The notes: generated from the letters alone by a model not told the origin. DNA of 64,000 nucleotides from Eubacteriales bacterium (GCA_030527665.1 JAUNAK010000005.1:1-64000), one strand, 5' to 3'; counted from the stretch's first letter, positions 43,923 through 52,949 are shown. Program-made: numbers and translations.

Positions 43923-46019
43923 TTACAAGATGCCCTGCAGCGGCTCATTCAGTTCTTCCGTACCGTGAAGTACGAACCGTCCGTTCTCGATCAGCGGGAT
44001 CGACTCTCCTGCCGCATTGTATACCCGAACCGCTCCCAGCTCTTCATAGGGAATCGTGATATCCGTATGGCAGCCGAAGTAGGCTTTGGACGGATCCTCT
44101 TTTCGAAGGATGGACCGTTCATTGTCTCTGGCGATGATCTCTTTTCCGTCCGGATTGTAAACAGCCATATCCTCCTGCCAGCTGTAGCAGGTGTCACCGA
44201 AGGCAAAATGCGGTCCCATCTTCTCGGCGATCAGGATCGGCATCTTATCTCCGATTCCGAATTCCCTCACCACCTTGTATGCGGTGGTATTGGTACCGAT
44301 AGCAAACTCGCCCATCGGAAGACTTTCGTGATGGAACAGGATATTCTCCTCGATATACTTCCGATTCTCTTCTTCCGTTTCAAAATTGGAACAGGTGTAA
44401 TCGGAAACCATACCATCCTTCACGGTTATCCGAAGATTCTTGTAATTATATTCTTCCAGATAAACCTGACTGACATGAAGCACTCCGTTCGTTCCTGTCA
44501 GAAGCGGGGAGGTGAATACCTCACCGACCGGGATATTGACATCGGCAACACAGTTTTCAAAGTTGGTCTGTTTCGCCGGATCCTCCAGCGTATGCAGCCG
44601 GATCGTCAGATCTGTCTCATTGCCGTTCATGCCGATTACCCGCACATACTCGCCCTGATCCAGAACATCGATCAGTTTCTGCTGAATGCGGCGGTATTTC
44701 ATATAATCCAGATTGTTGATTTCCTCCGTTGCACGGAAGATCTCTTCAAAATTATCCCCGATCTCCGGAATCGGATAGGCAATAATCGTAAAGCTTCTTT
44801 CTTCTCCGATAATGTAACGGTTCGTGATCTGACCGCTGCTGTTGTTCATGCGGATCATCAGCTTCTCCGCCTCATCGGTCATGCGAAGTGCATCCGGATC
44901 AGAAACCGGTTCAAAGGGTTTCTCACCGAAGACTTCCATGACAGCCGGGCCGCCGTGCTCTGCCGCTTCGGTCCTGTATTTTTCATATGCGGAACGAAGC
45001 GCCTGCAGCTTTCCGGTTATAAAGCGTTCATCCATGAACAGAACCGCATCATTTCTGTGATCGTATTCGAACTGCGGATTCGGTACCGCTCCGTAATAGC
45101 CGATACGCAGATGCTGCCGTTTATTTACCGCGTGCACCGCCGAACGGAAGATCATGCTCTCCAGCCCCATCTCCCGGAACTGCAGAACCGCGCTCCGAAC
45201 TACCCGTTCAAATCCAAGCCGATACCGGATATTCACGGTTTTCTTCTTATGAAGAGGCTTGCCGGCAACTTCAAAGCCGATCCGGTATCCCTCCGTCCAG
45301 GTTCTTGCAATCGCATTGATCTCCTCTTCCGTCAGCCGGTTCAGAAACTCTGCCGTCTTTCTCTCGTTCTCTGTAACATACTCGCCGAAGCGATACAAAT
45401 AGCGCAGATCTGAAAGATCGGCCGTCAGAATGATCTCCCTTGCAAAATCACAGGAAGGAATCAGATTCTCGGCCGTACGATTCTCAACCATTTCCTGGGT
45501 GTAGTCACTGATGTACCAGTACAGTGAATCCTTTACCTCAGCTGCAGCCGGAAGTTCTTCTTTTTCTCCTGCTGCAAACAGACCGTAGATCTGCAGAAAC
45601 AGTTCCATGCAGACCAGCATATCCCAGGTCTTATTCTCAAAAGCAAAAACAACGCAGCCGCGAAGCTCCATATAAAGGAAGCTCAGCAGCTGTCCCAGTT
45701 CCTTGCCCGCTTTCTCACAGGCATAGGAAGGCTTTCCCCAGCAGCCGGCATAGTTCTCCGGAAGGATCTCCTCATAGAGCTCCCGGTTCATCCGCTGCAG
45801 CTCTTCTTCCGTCATTTCCTCAAAGGAACCATTGTGGATCTGTTTCCGAATTTCTTCCATATAAAGAAGGAATGCAGCTTCTTTTTCAAAAAATTCATTC
45901 AGGGCAGCAGGTACGGCATTTTCTCCGGTGATCTGGCGGATCCGTTCTACCGCAAGTGCATACCGTTCTGCCTCTGCATCTTCCCAGTCTGCCTGCATCT
46001 CTGTTTTTTCATCTATCAT
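43923..46019 (-). CDS. M29-type aminopeptidase with a large N-terminal extension
   Basis: Metal-dependent aminopeptidase, probably cytoplasmic. The C-terminal ~330 residues match peptidase family M29 (AmpS/PepS): ADVNIPVGEVFTSPL, then LPMGEFAIGTNTTAY, MGPHFAFGDTCYSW and a late CHTDITIPY. These supply the expected Glu, Glu, His, His and Asp metal ligands. Typical M29 enzymes have about 410 residues. This one has 698, so nearly 300 N-terminal residues are additional, largely helical and not recognised. The start at 46019 has GGAG 13 bases away. An alternative ATG seven codons later exists. It is a single gene between the pur and pyr clusters. Confidence 0.85.
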   Translation of the reverse strand: MIDEKTEMQADWEDAEAERYALAVERIRQITGENAVPAALNEFFEKEAAFLLYMEEIRKQIHNGSFEEMTEEELQRMNRELYEEILPENYAGCWGKPSYACEKAGKELGQLLSFLYMELRGCVVFAFENKTWDMLVCMELFLQIYGLFAAGEKEELPAAAEVKDSLYWYISDYTQEMVENRTAENLIPSCDFAREIILTADLSDLRYLYRFGEYVTENERKTAEFLNRLTEEEINAIARTWTEGYRIGFEVAGKPLHKKKTVNIRYRLGFERVVRSAVLQFREMGLESMIFRSAVHAVNKRQHLRIGYYGAVPNPQFEYDHRNDAVLFMDERFITGKLQALRSAYEKYRTEAAEHGGPAVMEVFGEKPFEPVSDPDALRMTDEAEKLMIRMNNSSGQITNRYIIGEERSFTIIAYPIPEIGDNFEEIFRATEEINNLDYMKYRRIQQKLIDVLDQGEYVRVIGMNGNETDLTIRLHTLEDPAKQTNFENCVADVNIPVGEVFTSPLLTGTNGVLHVSQVYLEEYNYKNLRITVKDGMVSDYTCSNFETEEENRKYIEENILFHHESLPMGEFAIGTNTTAYKVVREFGIGDKMPILIAEKMGPHFAFGDTCYSWQEDMAVYNPDGKEIIARDNERSILRKEDPSKAYFGCHTDITIPYEELGAVRVYNAAGESIPLIENGRFVLHGTEELNEPLQGIL

Positions 46020-46127
46020 CTTTGATTCATTTCTCCTTCCTCTTCATTTTGGAACCCGTTTTCTGCGGGCGGGACAATATATCTGTCTCCGTTGAAACCG
46101 CAGCACCTCCTGTGATGCGTCTCCTTC

Positions 46128-46454
46128 TCAATGATGGATTCCGAGAAGAAATACCGTTATCCAGGAGATTGCTGCCAGACCGGAAACAACGGCCGCCACC
46201 ATGCTCCGCGTACTGTTATCCCTTCTGCCGGTCAGCTCACGCATTCCCAGAAACAAAGCATAGAATCCGATCAGCATGCCGATCAGCCCGAGGGCTCCGA
46301 TCCAGGCGCCTGCCGATGCCTGGATCAGGAAGGATATAAACGATACCAGGGCCAATATTCCGAAGGAAACCGCCGACAGGATCAGACATACTTCCGAATC
46401 CTTCAGCTTATCCTTGTCCATAAAGGAATAGCCCCGTTTTTTCTTCACTGCCAT
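46128..46454 (-). CDS. DUF6142-like small membrane protein
   Basis: A 108-residue protein with three to four predicted membrane helices and a short basic cytoplasmic start (MAVKKKRGYSFMDKDKLKDSE). It resembles DUF6142, a family of Lachnospiraceae membrane proteins without known function (moderate certainty, from memory). Its ATG overlaps the pyrE stop codon (TAATG), so it is translationally coupled to the pyrimidine operon although no role there is known. Confidence 0.75.
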   Translation of the reverse strand: MAVKKKRGYSFMDKDKLKDSEVCLILSAVSFGILALVSFISFLIQASAGAWIGALGLIGMLIGFYALFLGMRELTGRRDNSTRSMVAAVVSGLAAISWITVFLLGIHH

Positions 46455-47146
46455 TAAAACATTCCCCGATACTCTTCTGCACCGTACTGCTCATAGTATC
46501 CGCGGATCGCAGCTTTCAGCTCTTCTGTAAGAACCGGTGCGCCGTCACGCTCTGTGCTGCCCAGATACTCATATACATCTGCCATGGAAACGATGGCGTT
46601 TGCCGGGAAACCGTATTTCTCGGTGATCTCGGAAAGAGCACTCCTGGTTCCTTTTCCGCGCTCCATGCGGTTCAGGGATACCATCAGACCCTTGATCTCG
46701 ATATTGCCCTGTGCCTGAATGATCGGGAAAGTCTCCTCGATGGATTTTCCGGATGTGGTTACATCCTCAATGATCACAACGCGGTCGCCGTCTTTCATGC
46801 CGCTTCCAAGAAGAATTCCGGCATCACCGTGATCCTTTGCCTCTTTACGGTTGGAGCTGTAACGAATCTCCTTGCCATACAGTTCCGCAAATGCCATTGT
46901 CGTTGCTACAGACAGCGGAATACCCTTGTAAGCCGGTCCGAACAGAACATCAAAATCCAGACCATACTGATCATGAATAGCCTTAGCATAGAACTGTCCA
47001 AGCTGGCGCAGCTGAGACCCGGTTACATACGCACCTGCGTTCATAAAAAACGGACTCTTTCTTCCGCTCTTCAGTGTAAAATCACCGAATTTCAGAACGT
47101 TGCTCTCTACCATAAATTCAATAAATTCCTGTTTATATGCTTCCAT
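46454..47146 (-). CDS. pyrE: orotate phosphoribosyltransferase
   Basis: Adds PRPP to orotate to form OMP. The 230 residues contain the PRPP-binding motif VVIIEDVTTSGKSIEE and the upstream GPAYKGIPLSVATTMAFAEL. Length is at the upper end of normal. AAGGAGAAG precedes the ATG. It lies 14 bases behind pyrD and overlaps the DUF6142 gene. Confidence 0.97.
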   Translation of the reverse strand: MEAYKQEFIEFMVESNVLKFGDFTLKSGRKSPFFMNAGAYVTGSQLRQLGQFYAKAIHDQYGLDFDVLFGPAYKGIPLSVATTMAFAELYGKEIRYSSNRKEAKDHGDAGILLGSGMKDGDRVVIIEDVTTSGKSIEETFPIIQAQGNIEIKGLMVSLNRMERGKGTRSALSEITEKYGFPANAIVSMADVYEYLGSTERDGAPVLTEELKAAIRGYYEQYGAEEYRGMF

Positions 47147-47160
47147 TTTCTTCTCCTTTA

Positions 47161-48081
47161 TCAGCGTACGGCACCAATCAGTTCATTAATGTCAGAGATA
47201 CTGTATTTATCCAGATATTCCTCCAGACCGCGGACGATCTCCAGTGTCGCAGTCGGATTGATGAAGTTGGCGGTTCCTACGGATACCGCGGTTGCTCCTG
47301 CGAGAATAAACTCCAGTGCATCCTCTGCGGTTGCGATTCCGCCCATACCGATGATCGGCAGTTTTACTGCCTGGGCTGCCTGCCATACCATGCGGACAGC
47401 AATCGGCTTTACGGCCGGACCGGACATGCCTCCGGTCTTGTTTGCCAGTACAAAGCTTCTGCGGTTGATATCGATCTTCATACCTGTCAGTGTGTTGATC
47501 AGAGAAATGCCGTCTGCACCGCCGGCTTCGGCAGCGCGTGCCATCTCTCCGATATCAGCCACATTCGGGCTCAGTTTCATGATTACCGGCTGTTTTGCCT
47601 TTTCTTTTACCGCACGGGTGATGGCTTCTACAGCCTTCGGATCGGTTCCGAAAGCAATGCCGCCTTCTTTTACGTTCGGGCAGGAGATATTGATCTCCAG
47701 CAGGTCCACCGGTTCCTCGGCAAGACGTTCCACAACAGCTACATACTCTTCGGTGGTATGACCGCAGACATTGATCATCTTGACGGTATCAAACTGTTGC
47801 AGGAAAGGAATGTCTCTTTTGCAGAAGACATCGATTCCCGGATTCTGCAGACCGATGGCATTCAGCATGCCGCCGTAAACCTCTGCAACGCGGGGAACCG
47901 GATTTCCCTGCCAGGGTACATTGGCCACACCCTTAGTGGTGATTCCGCCCAGTTTATTCAGATCCACAAACTCGCTGTACTCTGCTCCGGATCCAAAGGT
48001 TCCGGATGCCGTCATCACCGGATTTTTCAATTCCACACCGGCAATGCGGACTGCAAGCCGGTTCTTTTTCTCGTTATTCAT
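47161..48081 (-). CDS. pyrD: dihydroorotate dehydrogenase B, catalytic subunit
   Basis: Oxidises dihydroorotate to orotate with FMN. It is the class 1B enzyme that works with PyrK and NAD+. The 306 residues have NPVMTASGTFGSG at the N-terminus, the catalytic cysteine loop NISCPNVKEGG, and FMN-phosphate segments IIGMGGIATAEDALEF. The start at 48081 is set by GGAG six bases away. An ATG 11 codons earlier lacks a site. A gap of about 120 bases separates it from pyrK and contains no gene. Confidence 0.96.
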   Translation of the reverse strand: MNNEKKNRLAVRIAGVELKNPVMTASGTFGSGAEYSEFVDLNKLGGITTKGVANVPWQGNPVPRVAEVYGGMLNAIGLQNPGIDVFCKRDIPFLQQFDTVKMINVCGHTTEEYVAVVERLAEEPVDLLEINISCPNVKEGGIAFGTDPKAVEAITRAVKEKAKQPVIMKLSPNVADIGEMARAAEAGGADGISLINTLTGMKIDINRRSFVLANKTGGMSGPAVKPIAVRMVWQAAQAVKLPIIGMGGIATAEDALEFILAGATAVSVGTANFINPTATLEIVRGLEEYLDKYSISDINELIGAVR

Positions 48082-48204
48082 AGCCTTCTCCATCGCGTTG
48101 TCTGTCCAACGCATGTGCTCATTGTCTGTTCAGGCTGCTCTCTTCGGACAGCTTACAGGAGAACTACTTCCCCTGCACTTTTTTCCCTACACTTTTTGCT
48201 TCAC

Positions 48205-48981
48205 TTAGATCTCGATCTCCTGTGCCGGGAATACCGGACCATCTTTGCATACGCGGGTATTGTGTACCTGGGAATGTGCATCTACTTCTGTGGTCTTGCA
48301 CACGCAGGCAAGGCATGCGCCGATTCCGCAGGCCATGCGCTCCTCCATGGAGAGCCAGCAGGGGATATTCCGTTCCAGTGCATAGGCTTTCAGCGCACGC
48401 AGCATCGGAGCCGGTCCGCAGGCAAAGATCACCTCCGGAACTCTTCCGTCTGCAGCAATCGCATCCATGACATTTCCTTTTGTGCCTGTGCTTCCGTCCT
48501 CGGTGGCGATCAGCATCTCGGAAACTGCCTCAAAATCCTCACGAAGGAAGCAGTCGCTGCGGTAGCCCATCACACTGATCACTTCCGCTTTGTCCTTCAG
48601 TGCTTTTGCGGTCTGCAGAAGAGGCGGTACACCGATTCCTCCGCCGATCAGATAGACCCGTTTTCCGGCAGCCTCCTCCAGCGGGAATCCGTTTCCCAGA
48701 GGTCCCAGAAGCTCCAGTGTTTCTCCCGGCTGCATGCCGGCAAGGATCTTCGTTCCTTCTCCGCCTGCACGATATACCAGGCGAAGGGTTCCTTCCTCCG
48801 CGTCGATGCCGCAAAGGCTGATCGGACGGGGAAGAAGCTTGCTCTTATCCGGTGTAAATACATTTACAAACTGTCCCGGCACTGCCTGTGAAGCAATCGT
48901 CGGGGTCTTCAGCACCAGGTCATAGATACCTTCGCTGATCTGTTTCTGACTTACGATTACTGCTGTTTCTTTTATTTTCAT
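48205..48981 (-). CDS. pyrK: dihydroorotate dehydrogenase B, electron-transfer subunit
   Basis: Passes electrons from PyrD to NAD+ through FAD and a [2Fe-2S] cluster. The 258 residues show the FAD site RPISLCG, the pyridine nucleotide site LIGGGIGVPPLL and the C-terminal iron-sulfur cysteines in MACGIGACLACVCKT and RVCKDGPVF. The ATG overlaps the pyrF stop codon by four bases. Confidence 0.97.
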   Translation of the reverse strand: MKIKETAVIVSQKQISEGIYDLVLKTPTIASQAVPGQFVNVFTPDKSKLLPRPISLCGIDAEEGTLRLVYRAGGEGTKILAGMQPGETLELLGPLGNGFPLEEAAGKRVYLIGGGIGVPPLLQTAKALKDKAEVISVMGYRSDCFLREDFEAVSEMLIATEDGSTGTKGNVMDAIAADGRVPEVIFACGPAPMLRALKAYALERNIPCWLSMEERMACGIGACLACVCKTTEVDAHSQVHNTRVCKDGPVFPAQEIEI

Positions 48982-49910
48982 TTTGCTTTCTCCAATGCGC
49001 CGTTGATATCTGCAAGCATGTCAAGTACAGCCTGGCGGGATGCATCGCCAAAGTTCTCTGCGCCGAATTTCTCATAGGCTTCCTTCTGGTATGCACAGAT
49101 GATTCCGCGGGAGGAATTTACCAGTGCGCCAAGTCCGTCTGCATCAAAGAAATCAACCAGGTCCTCACCTTTTCCGCCCTGTGCGCCGTAGCCCGGTACC
49201 AGGATAAAGCTCTTCGGCATGATCGCACGCAGGATGCGTCCCTGCTCCGGATAGGTAGCGCCGACAACGGAACCTACATAGCTGTATCCGCATTCGCCGA
49301 CAAAGTCTTTGCCCCACTCGTTGACCATCTCACCGACATGCTCATACAGCGGACGGCCGTCGATCAGACGATCCTGGAACTCACCGCTGGACGGATTGGA
49401 TGTCTTAACAAGAATGAATACACCCTTCTTCTCTTCCTTGCAGACTTTCAGGAACGGATTGATGCTGTCACTTCCCATATACGGGTTCAATGTACAGAAA
49501 TCCTCATGGAATCCGGTGTATTCCCGACTTCCTACCTTTACACGTCCCATATGACCTGCCGCATAGGCTGCGGAAGTGGAACCGATATCGCCGCGCTTGA
49601 TATCGCCGACTACAACCAGGCCTTTGCTCTGGCAGTAGGATACGGTACGCTCATAGGCAGCCAGACCCGGCACACCGAACTGCTCGTACATGGCGATCTG
49701 CGGCTTTACTGCCGGAATCAGATCATAGGTTGCATCGATAATACCTTTATTAAACTCCCAGATCGCCTCTGCAGCACCCTCCAGAGTCTCTCCGAATTCC
49801 ACAAACGCTTTCTTCTGAATCTGTCCCGGAACATAGGACAACATCGGATCAAGGCCGACAACGATCGGTGCTTTCTTTGCTTTAATCTCTTTCACAAGCT
49901 GGTCAATCAT
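48978..49910 (-). CDS. pyrF: orotidine 5'-phosphate decarboxylase (type 2)
   Basis: Decarboxylates OMP to UMP, the final step of the pathway. The 310-residue length and the motif VVGDIKRGDIGSTSAAYA (catalytic Asp-Lys-Asp set) mark the longer type 2 subfamily. GYGAQGGKGEDLV forms the phosphate-binding end. AAAGGAAAC precedes the ATG at 49910. It is the first gene of the pyrF-K-D-E unit. A terminator-like hairpin lies in its leader at 49932-49975. Confidence 0.96.
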   Translation of the reverse strand: MIDQLVKEIKAKKAPIVVGLDPMLSYVPGQIQKKAFVEFGETLEGAAEAIWEFNKGIIDATYDLIPAVKPQIAMYEQFGVPGLAAYERTVSYCQSKGLVVVGDIKRGDIGSTSAAYAAGHMGRVKVGSREYTGFHEDFCTLNPYMGSDSINPFLKVCKEEKKGVFILVKTSNPSSGEFQDRLIDGRPLYEHVGEMVNEWGKDFVGECGYSYVGSVVGATYPEQGRILRAIMPKSFILVPGYGAQGGKGEDLVDFFDADGLGALVNSSRGIICAYQKEAYEKFGAENFGDASRQAVLDMLADINGALEKAK

Positions 49911-49931
49911 GGTAATGTTTCCTTTCTTTGT

Positions 49932-49975
49932 AAAAAGCTTTCATGCCCGCTAAGCGGTCTCCTTATGCATGAAAG
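49932..49975 (-). terminator. terminator-like hairpin in the pyrF leader (candidate attenuator)
   Basis: CTTTCATGC (49938-49946) pairs with GCATGAAAG (49967-49975). On the minus strand CTTTTT follows. It lies between the promoter (50025-50053) and the pyrF ribosome site, 22 bases before the start codon. A possible competing pairing AACTGC/GCAGTT lies just upstream (about 49985-50013). No PyrR consensus loop is evident. Confidence 0.5.
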
Positions 49976-50024
49976 TCCGTTTATCAACTGCTTCCGTTAA
50001 AAAACACGCAGTTATACATATAAA

Positions 50025-50053
50025 AGTATACAGGAAGCAATACATTTTTTCAA
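50025..50053 (-). promoter_or_regulatory. sigma-A promoter of the pyr operon
   Basis: Minus-strand TTGAAA (50048-50053), a 17-base spacer and TATACT (50025-50030), giving a leader of about 108 bases before pyrF. Confidence 0.75.
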
Positions 50054-50154
50054 TCACTACGGCAGCAGGAACTGTTCCCTTCTATGCTGATTTTCTATGA
50101 AAACACTTCTCCAGTCTGCAGCCTGCCCCCGACTGCGATATCCATTCCTTCCAA

Positions 50155-50184
50155 TTGCCAAAGCGTACGCAAGTAAGGTATAGT
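50155..50184 (+). promoter_or_regulatory. putative promoter of pyrC
   Basis: TTGCCA (50155-50160), an 18-base spacer and TATAGT (50179-50184), divergent from the pyrF promoter about 100 bases away and about 120 bases before the pyrC ATG. The rest of the 400-base gap holds no gene. Confidence 0.55.
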
Positions 50185-50309
50185 ACAATAAAAGTCCTGT
50201 TCTGCAGGCATGCTGCATACCATCAGTCGTAACAATGGTATGCGATAACAAAGACAGTTTTTTCTACATGATAAAGCCTGATGTTTTTCTCACAAGAAAG
50301 GAGCCACCT

Positions 50310-51590
50310 ATGCTTTGGATAAAAAACGGACGTATCGTCGACCCGGTGACCGGAACCGACGGCGTCATGGATATTCTGATCGATAAGGACACGATCCTGC
50401 AGACCGGAACCCCGGAGGAGATCGCCGCAGCCGGCGGAAACAGCGCCGATGAAGTGATCGACGCCACGGGAAAAGTCGTTGCCCCGGGACTTCTGGATGC
50501 CCACGTTCATTTCCGGGATCCCGGCCTTACCTATAAAGAAGATATCGAGACCGGTTCCCGTGCCGCTGCCCGGGGCGGTTTCACAAAAGTCGTCCTGATG
50601 GCCAACACAAAGCCGACCGTAGACAATGTGGACACACTGCAGTATGTCCTGGATAAGGGAAGCAGAACCGGCATCCATGTACTGCAGGCATCCGCCATCA
50701 CCAAAGGTCTGCAGGGCAGGGAGCTGGTCGATATGGATGAAATGGCCGAAGCCGGTGCCGCAGGCTTTACCGATGACGGCATTCCGATCCTGGATGAAAA
50801 GATCCTTCTGCAGGCTATGCAGAAGGCTGCCGAACTGAATCTCCCGATTGCCCTTCACGAAGAGGATCCGCTCTTCATCGCCCAGCCGGGCGTGCATCAG
50901 GGAAAGATCTCCGAACAACTTGGTTACGGCGGTGCTTCCCGCACTGCTGAAGATATCATGGTTGCACGCGATGTCATCCTGGCACTGCATACCGGTGCTT
51001 CGGTCTGCATCCAGCATATCAGCTCCGGAAACTCCGTCGATCTGGTTCGCAATGCACAGAAAATGGGAGCAGATGTTCATGCGGAAGCTACTCCCCACCA
51101 CTTTACACTGACCGAAGATGCGGTTCTTACCTATGGAACGCTCGCCCGCATGAATCCGCCGCTTCGGACCGAGACCGACCGCCGGAAGATCATCGAAGGC
51201 ATCCAGGACGGCACCATCGACATGATCGTAACCGACCATGCGCCGCACAGCACCGAGGAAAAATCCCGTCCGCTGGCAGAAGCCCCCTCCGGCATTACCG
51301 GACTGGAGACCTCTCTGGCACTGGGAATCCGTTCTCTGGTTCAGCCCGGACACATCACCCTGCTGAAGCTGATGGAGCTGATGAGCAAAAATCCGGCAGA
51401 ATTTTATCGTCTGAAACCGGATACGATCCAGCCCGGTGCTCCCGCCGATCTGGTGATCTTCGGTGAAAACGATCTGTGGACCGTGGACAGCTTTGCATCA
51501 AAGGCAGAGAACAGTCCGTTCCGAAACCGGGAACTTCCGGGAAAGGTGTATTATACAATCTGCCGAGGCAGCATCGTTTACCGCAGTTAA
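50310..51590 (+). CDS. pyrC: dihydroorotase (type I)
   Basis: Cyclises carbamoyl aspartate to dihydroorotate. The 426-residue amidohydrolase has the metal motif DAHVHFRDPG and the active-site segment VTDHAPHSTEEK, with type I (long, Gram-positive style) length. The start at 50310 follows AAAGGAG at good spacing. A 25-codon longer frame lacks a site. It is transcribed away from pyrF-K-D-E. The aspartate transcarbamoylase gene is not in this window. Confidence 0.97.
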   Translation: MLWIKNGRIVDPVTGTDGVMDILIDKDTILQTGTPEEIAAAGGNSADEVIDATGKVVAPGLLDAHVHFRDPGLTYKEDIETGSRAAARGGFTKVVLMANTKPTVDNVDTLQYVLDKGSRTGIHVLQASAITKGLQGRELVDMDEMAEAGAAGFTDDGIPILDEKILLQAMQKAAELNLPIALHEEDPLFIAQPGVHQGKISEQLGYGGASRTAEDIMVARDVILALHTGASVCIQHISSGNSVDLVRNAQKMGADVHAEATPHHFTLTEDAVLTYGTLARMNPPLRTETDRRKIIEGIQDGTIDMIVTDHAPHSTEEKSRPLAEAPSGITGLETSLALGIRSLVQPGHITLLKLMELMSKNPAEFYRLKPDTIQPGAPADLVIFGENDLWTVDSFASKAENSPFRNRELPGKVYYTICRGSIVYRS

Positions 51591-51679
51591 ATTGCACAAT
51601 TTATTCTGAATATTTTCATCTATTTCTTCCATTTTCACCCATAAAGTATGTCTATTCCGCTTTTATTCATGGAATGTTC

Positions 51680-51708
51680 TTGACATTGCAGAAATATACT
51701 TTTATAAT
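51680..51708 (+). promoter_or_regulatory. consensus sigma-A promoter of the cold-shock gene
   Basis: Perfect TTGACA (51680-51685), a 17-base spacer and perfect TATAAT (51703-51708). Confidence 0.9.
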
Positions 51709-51715
51709 ACAAATC

Positions 51716-51791
51716 CTAGTGGGTAATATGCATCATGTACGATGCATATCTGCCCTGTATATTATTTGGGTAAGTATGGAGGTACTTAAAG
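51716..51791 (+). promoter_or_regulatory. structured 5' leader of the cold-shock gene
   Basis: A leader of about 76 bases with the dyad ATATGCATC / GATGCATAT (about 51727-51750). Cold-shock genes often have thermosensitive leaders, so this is a plausible regulatory structure. Function here is inference. Confidence 0.45.
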
Positions 51792-51992
51792 ATGAACAAG
51801 GGAACTGTTAAATGGTTCAACGCAGAAAAAGGCTATGGATTTATCACCGGTGAGGACGGAAAGGACGTATTCGTACACTTCTCCGCAATCCAGGGTGAAG
51901 GATATAAGACACTGGACGAGGGACAGGCTGTTTCTTATGACTTAGTAGAAGGCAACAAAGGAATGCAGGCTGCTAACGTTACAAAAATGTAA
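51792..51992 (+). CDS. CspA-family cold-shock protein
   Basis: A 66-residue single-stranded nucleic-acid-binding OB fold acting as an RNA chaperone. The RNP1 motif KGYGFI and RNP2 motif VFVHFS are both intact, and the protein begins [16 protein letters not shown] as usual. GGAGG lies ten bases before the ATG. It has its own consensus promoter and a strong terminator at 52012-52046, so it is probably expressed at high level. Confidence 0.97.
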   Translation: MNKGTVKWFNAEKGYGFITGEDGKDVFVHFSAIQGEGYKTLDEGQAVSYDLVEGNKGMQAANVTKM

Positions 51993-52011
51993 TATCGAAA
52001 TCCGGACTGTG

Positions 52012-52046
52012 AAGAGGCTGCCGCAGAAATGCGGCAGCCTCTTTTT
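52012..52046 (+). terminator. intrinsic terminator of the cold-shock gene
   Basis: AAGAGGCTGCCGC pairs with GCGGCAGCCTCTT around a 6-base loop and is followed by TTTCTT. Confidence 0.95.
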
Positions 52047-52049
52047 CTT

Positions 52050-52200
52050 AGGATGAGCACTTCCCGATAAGTGAGACAGAAAATCTTCGATTTTCGTAGT
52101 CGAACTTATACAGAGTAAAGCGACTGAAGGGAAGCTTGAGTCTAGTACATCGCAATTCATGACAAAATAAAGACTGTGCCCCGGAAGAATGTGCCCTGAA
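52050..52200. other. unassigned 150-bp stretch
   Basis: No gene has support. A minus-strand frame reads ...FTLYKFDYENRRFSVSLIG near its end, a peptide that looks vaguely familiar from short spurious frames of Lachnospiraceae genomes, so the stretch may be a dispersed element. No terminal inverted repeats or ribosome site are seen. Confidence 0.3.
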
Positions 52201-52222
52201 AATGAAATTTCCCGATAAACCC

Positions 52223-52258
52223 AAAAATCTCCCGGAGCCTGCGGCCCCGGGAGATTTT
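52223..52258. terminator. bidirectional terminator downstream of the gene at 52340
   Basis: AAAATCTCCCGG pairs with CCGGGAGATTTT around a 12-base loop. T-runs are present in both directions. Confidence 0.85.
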
Positions 52259-52339
52259 CCGTACGTATTCAGATCCATTTATCCATCTCTATACGTTTGT
52301 AATCGATATTTTTATATGATAATACCGCTTTTCTTCTGT

Positions 52340-52672
52340 TTATTCAGCGGAAGATGCTGCCACAACACTCTCCTCTGCACTCTCTGTCGTCTCAGCAGTC
52401 TCACCATCCTGCAGTTCTGCAACTTTTTCGGAAAGGGAATTGCTGTAATTCTCGATCGCACTCAGATCCAGCTCTGTCGTTACCGCCTCTGCATTGGCTT
52501 CTGCATTCGCACGATAATTTCCTACAACAGAGATACCGAACCAGATCACGAGAGCCGCAAAAACGATTACACATGCGGAAACAGCCAGACGTGTACGCAT
52601 TTTCTCACGTCTCATAATGGCTTTGCGGTTCTTCTTCTGCTCTTTATAATAATCAACTTTCTTCTGACTCAT
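52340..52672 (-). CDS. small single-pass membrane protein, unknown function
   Basis: A 110-residue protein with a highly basic N-terminal 30 residues (MSQKKVDYYKEQKKNRKAIM), one membrane helix (about 35-57, LAVSACVIVFAALVIWFGI) and an acidic, Ser/Thr/Glu-rich extracytoplasmic tail. The layout recalls FtsL/DivIC-like bitopic proteins but no leucine zipper is evident. I do not assign a function. The start at 52672 has GGAG ten bases upstream. A terminator follows at 52223-52258. Confidence 0.75.
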   Translation of the reverse strand: MSQKKVDYYKEQKKNRKAIMRREKMRTRLAVSACVIVFAALVIWFGISVVGNYRANAEANAEAVTTELDLSAIENYSNSLSEKVAELQDGETAETTESAEESVVAASSAE

Positions 52673-52949
52673 ATCAATCAATCTCCAGTCTATATGCATT
52701 CTACTATGCTAAAGCACGAATTTCAGTATACAACAGAATGTATCAAAAAGAAAGCCCCGTCACAAAAAAGACATGTTCTTAACACTTCCGTTAAAGTATT
52801 TTCCAACAATATCTGCTATTATAGTAGTATGTGGAAAAATTATGACAATTGATATTTTTCCAGGTATGTACATGCTTTATTTATGCGGGAATTCCCACAT
52901 AAATCAGCCATGTACAGATGCAGCTTATTTAATGAAAGGGGACTAACAC
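52673..52949. other. intergenic region before the first DUF5648 protein gene
   Basis: About 277 AT-rich bases. A TATTATAGT box near 52815 could be the -10 region for the plus-strand gene, but the -35 is unclear. The segment TAATGAAAGGGGA just before the start is shared with the paralogue at 54878. Confidence 0.4.

Noticed and set aside
52340..52672. FtsL/DivIC division protein
   Set aside because: Size and topology fit, but the extracytoplasmic part is an acidic Ser/Thr-rich tail without a leucine-zipper coiled coil and the neighbourhood has no division genes.
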